DNA from: Bacillota bacterium
GTDB lineage: Bacteria > Bacillota > UBA4882 > UBA8346
Direction of reading: 5' to 3'
Assembly: GCA_003501365.1 (NCBI GenBank)
Contig: DNPP01000109.1
Coordinates: 1 to 13,226 of the forward strand
DNA length: 13,226 bases
Position numbers and translations under genes: made by a program. The notes under the pieces were generated by a model, which saw only the letters and a program-made list of their open reading frames with translations, did no database searches and was not told the origin of the DNA. This document shows, piece after piece, positions 7,581-13,226 of this stretch (its first letter is position 1; the number at the start of each line of letters is the position of its first letter).

Positions 7581-8021
7581 ATGTCCAATAAAATCAATCT
7601 GGTATTCGGCCTAATGTGTGGGCTTCTTTTTGGAGTCGGCATGTATTTCTTAAGTATTATTATATTATGTTTGCCTTGGCCGCCCCCGGCTAATGTATTT
7701 CATATCCAATTATCAACTGCTCTATTGCATTTAAGATTTATTGAAGCCATTAAATTCGGCGGAGCAATTGGCGGAGCAATCGGCCTTTTACAGGGAATCC
7801 TCTCCAGCGCTTCATATGATACCACACTTACCCGGACGGGTATTCAGTGCTGGTTTATTGTTGTGATCACAATTTTTATTAATCATTGGGGTGAATTGTC
7901 GGGAGCGTGGCTAAAAAGGTTACTTTTACTAACTCCTCTGACTTTATTCTTTTCATTTTTGCTTATTATGATTATTTCCGGTTTCTGGGAGGCTTTATTC
8001 AAACAGAAACCAAGAACTTAA
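7581..8021 (+). CDS. Small four-helix membrane protein of unknown function
   Basis: A 146-residue hydrophobic protein that I do not recognise. Four membrane segments are predicted by eye: about 7-30, 55-75, 89-101 (short) and 112-134. The second is glycine-rich (GGAIGGAIGLLQGIL), suggesting tight helix packing, and a proline-rich stretch (LPWPPP, 31-36) follows the first. The C-terminus is basic (KQKPRT), so probably cytoplasmic. GAAAGGA (7564-7570) is 10 nt before ATG 7581, which I prefer over an in-frame TTG at 7572 that lies almost on the ribosome site. The stop is 24 bp from the MshEN glycosyltransferase start, so co-transcription is likely. An accessory subunit of the glycan synthase is a reasonable guess from position, no more than that. 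Confidence 0.75.
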   Translation: MSNKINLVFGLMCGLLFGVGMYFLSIIILCLPWPPPANVFHIQLSTALLHLRFIEAIKFGGAIGGAIGLLQGILSSASYDTTLTRTGIQCWFIVVITIFINHWGELSGAWLKRLLLLTPLTLFFSFLLIMIISGFWEALFKQKPRT

Positions 8022-8045
8022 TATTTTTATGTTTTTGGTTGGGAA

Positions 8046-10295
8046 ATGTTTTCTTTTTGGCTCTACTTTATGATATGGACTAAGTCGGAATCAAATAAAA
8101 TGAGAATGGAATGGAGCAAATCAGAAGTGAACCAAAAAAATTATCAGCCGGAGGATAAAAATATACAAAATTCCCTTAATATTGTTACCATACGAAAACA
8201 ACAGAAAAAGCGCCATCAAACAAAGAAAAAACCGCAAATTGAACCAGCGGTTTTTTCAAAATTGGGTCAGCAACTACTGGATGCTGGGTTGATTGATTCC
8301 CCTCAATTGCAATATGCCCTGGAATTTCAAAAAACCAACGGCGGTAGACTTGGCGATATCTTGGTTTCGTTGGGGATGATCAGCAAAAAAGATTTTGACC
8401 AGATTGTCATTCCCGAACGTGAGAAATTACCCTTGGGCGAAATGCTTGTAAATGAAGGGGTTATTACGGATCAGCAGTTGGAGCAAGCTTTAGAATTTCA
8501 AGAAAAAAGCGGCGGCCTATTGGGTGACATCTTTATTACTCTAGGTATGGTGCCGCCTGCGTCAGTATACCGGAGTTTAGCCACTCAGGATCGACTTGGC
8601 CGGATAGGAACGATGTTTGATTTTCAGGAGGCCCAAAAGCTTCCCTATGCGATAGCCAGGCAGTATCAAGTATGTATCGTGAACCGGGTGAAAGATCATT
8701 ATTTATTGGCGACTTTTAACAGGCTTTCGGAACCGGATGTTAAGGAAATTGAATCATTTTTGGATATGAAAGTTGAGCTGGTTTTGGCTGATCAGCATGA
8801 AATGGACGAATTCTGGAACATTGCCTATGGCGAGAATTTAACGGATGAAAGCGTCAATAAGCTGCGAAATGAAATGGTGGAGAATTCCGCCCAAGAGACA
8901 TTTACAAAGGCTCAAAAAGTATTTTTTATCGGGCTGGGGCTATTAACTCTTTTGGGTTTAATAATTAAAATCTCGATAACCTTATTTATCATCAATCTAT
9001 TGGTTCAGCTACTGTATTTCTTAATTGCAACTCACAAAATGTATATTATTATGTGCGGCACCAAGCCCGACATTCAGATAAAAGTATCGGAACAAGAGTT
9101 GCGGGATCTGGATGAAAAGGAATTGCCGATATACACAATTTTAATCCCGATTTTTAAGGAATCCTATGTAATTCGCGGTTTGTTGGATCATTTGGACAAG
9201 CTGGATTACCCTAAGGTCAAATTAGATATTCGGCTCCTTTTGGAGGAGAATGATCCGGAAACGATAAAGGCCGTTCAATCATATCGGCTTCCTTACTATT
9301 GCACCCCATTAATCGTACCCCGGAGTTTGCCACAGACCAAGCCCAAGGCCTGCAACTATGGGCTAATCCGGGCCAGGGGCAAATATGTGGTAATTTATGA
9401 TGCTGAGGACCGTCCGGAGCTTGATCAGTTAAAAAAGGCTTACCTGGGTTTTAAGAAATTACCCAAAAATATCATTTGCGTTCAATCAAAATTAAATTAT
9501 TACAATTGCAATGATAACATTTTAACAAAGTGGTTTACTCAGGAATACAGCATGTGGTTTGAGCTGCTTTTGCCGGGAGTTTCCCAGATGAATATTCCGG
9601 TGCCGCTCGGCGGGACTTCAAACCATTTTAAGGTGGATGAACTTAAAAAAGTAGGCGCCTGGGACCCGTTTAATGTAACCGAGGACTGTGATTTGGGAAT
9701 CCGTATTTTCAAAGAGGGATATGTTACGGCGGTTTTGGACTCCAGGACTTGGGAAGAGGCCAATAGTAAAATGGGTAATTGGCTGCGGCAGCGTTCCCGT
9801 TGGATCAAAGGTTATATGCAAACCTGGCTGGTACATATGCGGCATCCCGTCAAATTATACCGTGAAATCGGGAGAAATGGGTTTTTGGGTATCCAAGCCG
9901 TCATTTTGGGTTCGGTGCTGTTGCCGATTATTAATCCCTGGCTTTGGTTTTTACTGATTTGGTGGTATGCGACCCATGCCGGCTGGATCGCCGAACTTTT
10001 TTGGGGACCGATTTATTTTATGGCATTGGCTTTATTGGTCATCGGGAACTTTTATTTTGTATATTCCAATATGGTCGGAATGGACTGGATGATCGAAACC
10101 ACCGAAAAAACCAAACAGAAGATGCCTTTTTCTTATAATTTAATAAAATATTCGCTGCTTTCTCCAATTTACTGGATGCTGATGAGTGTGGCCGGTTATA
10201 AAGCATTGGGTCAATTGTTTACAGATCCGTTCCGTTGGGAAAAGACGCAGCACGGGTTAAGCCAGCAACAGTATTCCCAAAAGTTGAACTCTTAA
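8046..10295 (+). CDS. Membrane GT2 glycosyltransferase with N-terminal tandem MshEN (c-di-GMP-binding) and GspE_N-like domains
   Basis: A processive-type family 2 glycosyltransferase fused to a nucleotide-sensing module. Residues 72-181 hold four 24-residue MshEN-type motifs of the form xLGxxLxxxGxIxxxxLxxALxxQ (72-95, 101-124, 129-152, 158-181), with 5-, 4- and 5-residue linkers. A GspE_N-like domain (about 183-262) follows, then one or two membrane segments (about 292-337), the GT-A domain (about 360-600) and about four more helices (613-722). Catalytic features are EEND (400-403), DAED (452-455), TED (545-547) and QRSRW (582-586), as in cellulose-synthase-like enzymes. MshEN domains bind c-di-GMP, and E. 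coli NfrB combines the same parts with MshEN at the C-terminus. Sugar and product are unknown. The start is uncertain: ATG 8046 has a poor ribosome site; ATG 8100 or GTG 8127 would remove the odd hydrophobic leader. A basic stretch spans 50-62. Confidence 0.9.
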   Translation: MFSFWLYFMIWTKSESNKMRMEWSKSEVNQKNYQPEDKNIQNSLNIVTIRKQQKKRHQTKKKPQIEPAVFSKLGQQLLDAGLIDSPQLQYALEFQKTNGGRLGDILVSLGMISKKDFDQIVIPEREKLPLGEMLVNEGVITDQQLEQALEFQEKSGGLLGDIFITLGMVPPASVYRSLATQDRLGRIGTMFDFQEAQKLPYAIARQYQVCIVNRVKDHYLLATFNRLSEPDVKEIESFLDMKVELVLADQHEMDEFWNIAYGENLTDESVNKLRNEMVENSAQETFTKAQKVFFIGLGLLTLLGLIIKISITLFIINLLVQLLYFLIATHKMYIIMCGTKPDIQIKVSEQELRDLDEKELPIYTILIPIFKESYVIRGLLDHLDKLDYPKVKLDIRLLLEENDPETIKAVQSYRLPYYCTPLIVPRSLPQTKPKACNYGLIRARGKYVVIYDAEDRPELDQLKKAYLGFKKLPKNIICVQSKLNYYNCNDNILTKWFTQEYSMWFELLLPGVSQMNIPVPLGGTSNHFKVDELKKVGAWDPFNVTEDCDLGIRIFKEGYVTAVLDSRTWEEANSKMGNWLRQRSRWIKGYMQTWLVHMRHPVKLYREIGRNGFLGIQAVILGSVLLPIINPWLWFLLIWWYATHAGWIAELFWGPIYFMALALLVIGNFYFVYSNMVGMDWMIETTEKTKQKMPFSYNLIKYSLLSPIYWMLMSVAGYKALGQLFTDPFRWEKTQHGLSQQQYSQKLNS

Positions 10296-10416
10296 GCGGG
10301 GAGAAGTATTATCAAAATTATCAAGTGCTTGCAGATTATATACGACCTTCTCTAATGCTGTTATACAGATGACGATTAATGGAGGGATAAGTAGTGTTGT
10401 GAGAGGAACCGCAAAA

Positions 10417-12009
10417 ATGAGGGACAAAAAAGTATCTTGGATATTATTCACCATAATATTGATTTGTGATTTAGCAGCGGGATTTTATATATGCCATATA
10501 AAACATATTGTCTTTGGCGATGCCATTAGTAGGGTTGCTAATGCCTTTTATGTGATTTATATTCAGCCACCCCATTTGGCCGCAATTGGAGCAGTTTGGA
10601 ATCCATTACCTAGTCTATTGGAACTACCGTTGATGTTACTATGGCCTATTTATAAGCCGATAGCCACCTCTGGTTTGGCTGGAGTGTTGATGACCAGTGT
10701 TTTCAATGCAGCTTCGGGAGTTTTAATTTTTAAGAATGCCATCGATTTTGGCAGGTCGAGATTTGTGGGGCTCATTTTGGCTCTGTTGTATTGCTTCAAT
10801 CCATTTGTTTTTATATATGGTTTTAATGGAATGACGGAAGTGCCGTTCAGCTTTATGCTGCTGTTGTTTACATTTAACTTCATAAAGTGGATGGAGAATG
10901 AAAATCCTTCCCATATTGTTTCAATGGCCGTGGCGCTGGCATTAGCGTTTCTTATCCGTTATGAGGCGATTCCGGTTTCTATATGTGCATCTTTAATTGT
11001 TACGATTATTATTTTAAAGGTTCATCGAAAAAAACTGGTTGAAGAATACCGACTTAGTTTAAAATATTCTCTGCAAAAGGCCGAAGGCAAAAACTTTGTA
11101 TTAATATCACCGGTATTTTATACTTTTTTAATTTGGGTCTTATTTTGTTGGATTATAATGGGAGATCCTTTGTACTTTTTAAATTCCGAATATTCAATTT
11201 CTGCATTTGGCCGGGGTTATGCAGTTGACCCGGTATTGAAAAAGCTAATTGGTAATTCTTGGATGACTCTCCAATATGTATTTTTAAAAACCCGGGTTTT
11301 TTTAATTCCATTAATTGTAATCATAGGATACCGGATTATCAAACGCCAAATTTTCAAATGGGATTTTTTAGTGCTTTTAATACTTATATTGTCTACAAAT
11401 ATTCTCCAATTCGTTGACCTCAGAAAGGGGCTTTCTGCCGGTTGGTGGAGATATTTTCTTTATCCTTTTCCTTTTATATTGGCTTGGATACCCTATGAAT
11501 TGAAGAAAATGAATTCTAAATTGTTTACAGGATTATGTATTGTTTCTTTAATAATTTTGAACGTTTCTGTAGGTTTTGCCTGGTTTAGTAATACGATTGC
11601 CCCAGAGGAATATAAGGACTTAAGTTTTAAGACATTGAGTCCTAAAGAGGAAACCCAAAGGGAAATTGCAAAATTTATAAATGTTGAGATCCCCCATGCA
11701 ACTATCCTTATGGATTGCGTTTGGACATATAATGTAATTATGAATGTGACCCATCCTGAAAATCTGGTGGTTTCCTGCAGTTATCAGTTCAAAAAAGCAG
11801 TTGAAAATCCAAAATTGTATAATATTGATTATATTTTGGTGCCATCAAATGGAAGTGACAATATAAACCAAGATGCCATTAACATCCGATATCCCAATTT
11901 ATATCAAAAAGGGGCCGATTGGTGCGTATTACAAAGGGAATTTAGTGGACTTTATAAATTATATAAAGTAATCAAAAGACCTAATAAATTAGCGAATGGG
12001 TTGTTTTAA
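10417..12009 (+). CDS. Multispanning GT-C-type glycosyltransferase (ArnT/PMT-like)
   Basis: A 530-residue membrane protein with roughly ten hydrophobic segments and a C-terminal, probably extracytoplasmic, soluble domain of about 130 residues. An acidic residue in the first external loop (FGDAISR, Asp35) and the CFNPFVFIYGFNGMTEVPF segment (Glu141) match the pattern of GT-C enzymes, which take sugars from polyprenyl-phosphate donors on the outer membrane face. The next gene encodes a GtrB-like enzyme that would make such a donor, so the two probably work in sequence. I start at ATG 10417 because AGAGGA (10402-10407) is 9 nt upstream; an in-frame ATG at 10369 lacks a ribosome site. By eye it is more AT-rich than the maltose genes. 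Acceptor and sugar are unknown; it might instead be a non-catalytic PMT-like protein. Confidence 0.75.
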   Translation: MRDKKVSWILFTIILICDLAAGFYICHIKHIVFGDAISRVANAFYVIYIQPPHLAAIGAVWNPLPSLLELPLMLLWPIYKPIATSGLAGVLMTSVFNAASGVLIFKNAIDFGRSRFVGLILALLYCFNPFVFIYGFNGMTEVPFSFMLLLFTFNFIKWMENENPSHIVSMAVALALAFLIRYEAIPVSICASLIVTIIILKVHRKKLVEEYRLSLKYSLQKAEGKNFVLISPVFYTFLIWVLFCWIIMGDPLYFLNSEYSISAFGRGYAVDPVLKKLIGNSWMTLQYVFLKTRVFLIPLIVIIGYRIIKRQIFKWDFLVLLILILSTNILQFVDLRKGLSAGWWRYFLYPFPFILAWIPYELKKMNSKLFTGLCIVSLIILNVSVGFAWFSNTIAPEEYKDLSFKTLSPKEETQREIAKFINVEIPHATILMDCVWTYNVIMNVTHPENLVVSCSYQFKKAVENPKLYNIDYILVPSNGSDNINQDAINIRYPNLYQKGADWCVLQREFSGLYKLYKVIKRPNKLANGLF

Positions 12010-12043
12010 TATTTAAAATTTTGTTAAAGTGCAGGAGCAAGAG

Positions 12044-13039
12044 ATGGAAAATGTAGATTATTCATTGATCATTCCAGTATACAATGAAGAAGAAACCTTA
12101 AGTGAACTATACAAACAAGTAAGTAGTCTAATTGAGAAATTAGATGGTGAAGCCGAAGTCATTTTGGTAGACGATGGCAGTAAGGATCGAAGTTATTCAC
12201 TAATGATTGATATCCATAACATTGATCCTCGTTTTAAGATAATTCGATTTTCTAAGAATTTTGGCCACCAAATCGCGATTACTGCCGGAATGGATTTTGC
12301 AGGTGGTAAAGCAATTATAATTATGGATGCCGATCTCCAAGATCCGCCGGAAGTAGTTTTAGAAATGGCGGCCTGTTGGCGAGAGGGTTATGATATTGTT
12401 TATGCCCAACGGGCTGAACGACAGGGGGAAACATTTTTTAAAAAGTTGACAGCGGCTATATTTTACCGTCTACTTCATAAATTAACCCAAATTGATATAC
12501 CTGTCGATGTAGGAGATTTCAGGTTGGTGGATTACAAAGCCTTAGAAGCCTTTAAGGTTTTACGCGAACATAACCGGTACGTGAGGGGCATGTTTAGTTG
12601 GATTGGATTTAAACAGATTGGAATCACTTATCAACGTTCGGCAAGATTTGCCGGTCGAACCAAGTACCCTTTTAAAAAGATGCTAAAATTAGCTCTAGAT
12701 GGTATCTTTAGCTTTTCGAATATTCCTTTACAGTTGGTTTTAAAACTAGGAATGACTATCATAGTTGTTTCGTTATTAGGATTCATAATTCTAGCTATCT
12801 TGGCGCTTGATCGTAGGGTTATTTCGGGCTTAATTTGGCTATATTTTTTTATTGCATTAACTTGTGGTTTGCAATTGTTTGGAATGGGCTTAATAGGTGA
12901 ATATGTCGGCCGAATTTATGAGGAGGCAAAAAATCGGCCGCTATACATTATTAAAACATTACATGGACTAGAAACTGACAAAATTTTTATGCCACATTAT
13001 AACTATCAATCTAAGCATGATACAACAGCAGCCGGTTAG
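12044..13039 (+). CDS. GtrB/DPM1-like polyprenyl-phosphate glycosyltransferase
   Basis: A family 2 glycosyltransferase of 331 residues that transfers a hexose from a nucleotide sugar to undecaprenyl phosphate on the cytoplasmic face. The GT-A domain spans about 6-220: SLIIPVYNEEETL (7-19), VDDGS (42-46), the DxD motif in MDADLQDPPEV (94-104), and DVGDFRL (155-161). RSARFAGRTKYPFKKMLKLA (198-217) is the amphipathic region typical of GtrB/YfdH/CsbB proteins. Two membrane helices follow (about 231-255 and 263-288), then GLIGEYVGRIYEEAKNRPLY, also characteristic. AGGAG (12033-12037), 6 nt before ATG 12044, decides the start over GTG 12029. It lies 34 bp after the GT-C gene, so they are likely co-transcribed as a donor-synthesis/donor-use pair. 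Glucose is the commonest sugar in the family, but this is not readable here. Confidence 0.92.
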   Translation: MENVDYSLIIPVYNEEETLSELYKQVSSLIEKLDGEAEVILVDDGSKDRSYSLMIDIHNIDPRFKIIRFSKNFGHQIAITAGMDFAGGKAIIIMDADLQDPPEVVLEMAACWREGYDIVYAQRAERQGETFFKKLTAAIFYRLLHKLTQIDIPVDVGDFRLVDYKALEAFKVLREHNRYVRGMFSWIGFKQIGITYQRSARFAGRTKYPFKKMLKLALDGIFSFSNIPLQLVLKLGMTIIVVSLLGFIILAILALDRRVISGLIWLYFFIALTCGLQLFGMGLIGEYVGRIYEEAKNRPLYIIKTLHGLETDKIFMPHYNYQSKHDTTAAG

Positions 13040-13137
13040 GTATCGGTAGACAGGAAAAAAGCCACTTTATGATTTTTCCCTTTAGCAACCCGATGTTTTA
13101 TATAGATTTTTCAATTTTTCGAATCAGGATGATTTTA

Positions 13138-13226
13138 ATGAAAAAAAATTATATTTGTCTAATTTTGGGACTGCTTTTCTTTTCCCTAAACTTGTCGGCA
13201 GTGGCCCAAGAACAAGCCCAGGGCGA
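13138..13226 (+). CDS. Start of a secreted protein (partial, runs off right edge)
   Basis: Only 29 codons are visible. They form a classical signal peptide: MKKN, a hydrophobic core (YICLILGLLFFSLNLS), and an AVA|Q-type cleavage site, then EQAQG. AGGATGA (13126-13132) lies 5 nt before the ATG. It follows the GtrB-like gene by 98 bp on the same strand, so it may belong to the glycan cluster as an exported enzyme, binding protein or export component. The mature domain is outside the window, so nothing can be said about function. Confidence 0.8.
   Translation, partial: MKKNYICLILGLLFFSLNLSAVAQEQAQG

Noticed and set aside
9688..9957. 89-codon plus-strand frame inside the MshEN glycosyltransferase
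   Set aside because: It is out of frame within the catalytic TED...QRSRW region and has no ribosome site; a coding shadow.
13053..13079. GGAAAAA/TTTTTCC hairpin after the GtrB-like gene as a terminator
   Set aside because: The stem is mostly A-T, the loop is 13 nt, and the T-run is part of the stem rather than following it. It is too weak to claim a transcript end before the secreted-protein gene.

Overview
The window reads as a low-to-moderate GC Bacillota chromosome segment. The evidence is strong Shine-Dalgarno sites, some GTG starts, sigma-A-like promoters, U-tailed terminators, and a LacI-regulated maltose phosphorylase/beta-phosphoglucomutase pair. I cannot name a species. There are nine protein genes: one leftward at the left edge, eight rightward. 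I see no tRNA, rRNA, CRISPR array or recognisable transposase.

Region 1 (1-4381) is a disaccharide-phosphorolysis unit. A LacI-family repressor gene (left, cut by the window edge) diverges from a GH65 phosphorylase, most like maltose phosphorylase, and a beta-phosphoglucomutase gene 3 bp behind it. A perfect 12-bp palindrome, GCAAACGTTTGC, abuts the -35 box of the phosphorylase promoter and is the obvious operator. Together the two enzymes turn maltose plus phosphate into glucose and glucose 6-phosphate without spending ATP on the phosphorylated half. No transporter is in view. A strong 14-bp-stem terminator closes the unit.

Region 2 (4382-6819) holds a single methyl-accepting chemotaxis protein with its own likely promoter. 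It has a long extracytoplasmic helical sensor region, HAMP and a complete signalling hairpin.

Region 3 (6820-7580) is about 760 bp without a convincing gene. It contains two large nested inverted repeats (7014-7070 and 7081-7138) sharing an 11-mer, a 12-bp palindrome, a possibly decayed short reading frame, and a promoter for the next gene.

Region 4 (7581-13226, continuing off the right edge) is the most interesting part. It encodes a small unrecognised four-helix membrane protein; a membrane GT2 glycosyltransferase with four MshEN-type 24-residue repeats plus a GspE_N-like domain in front; a GT-C-type multispanning glycosyltransferase; a GtrB/DPM1-like polyprenyl-phosphate glycosyltransferase; and the start of a secreted protein. 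MshEN is a known c-di-GMP-binding fold, and the domain set recalls E. coli NfrB with the order reversed. I infer a c-di-GMP-gated surface or secreted glycan pathway whose product may be decorated with a lipid-linked sugar (GtrB makes the donor, GT-C uses it outside). That pathway is inference; the domain content is read from the sequence.
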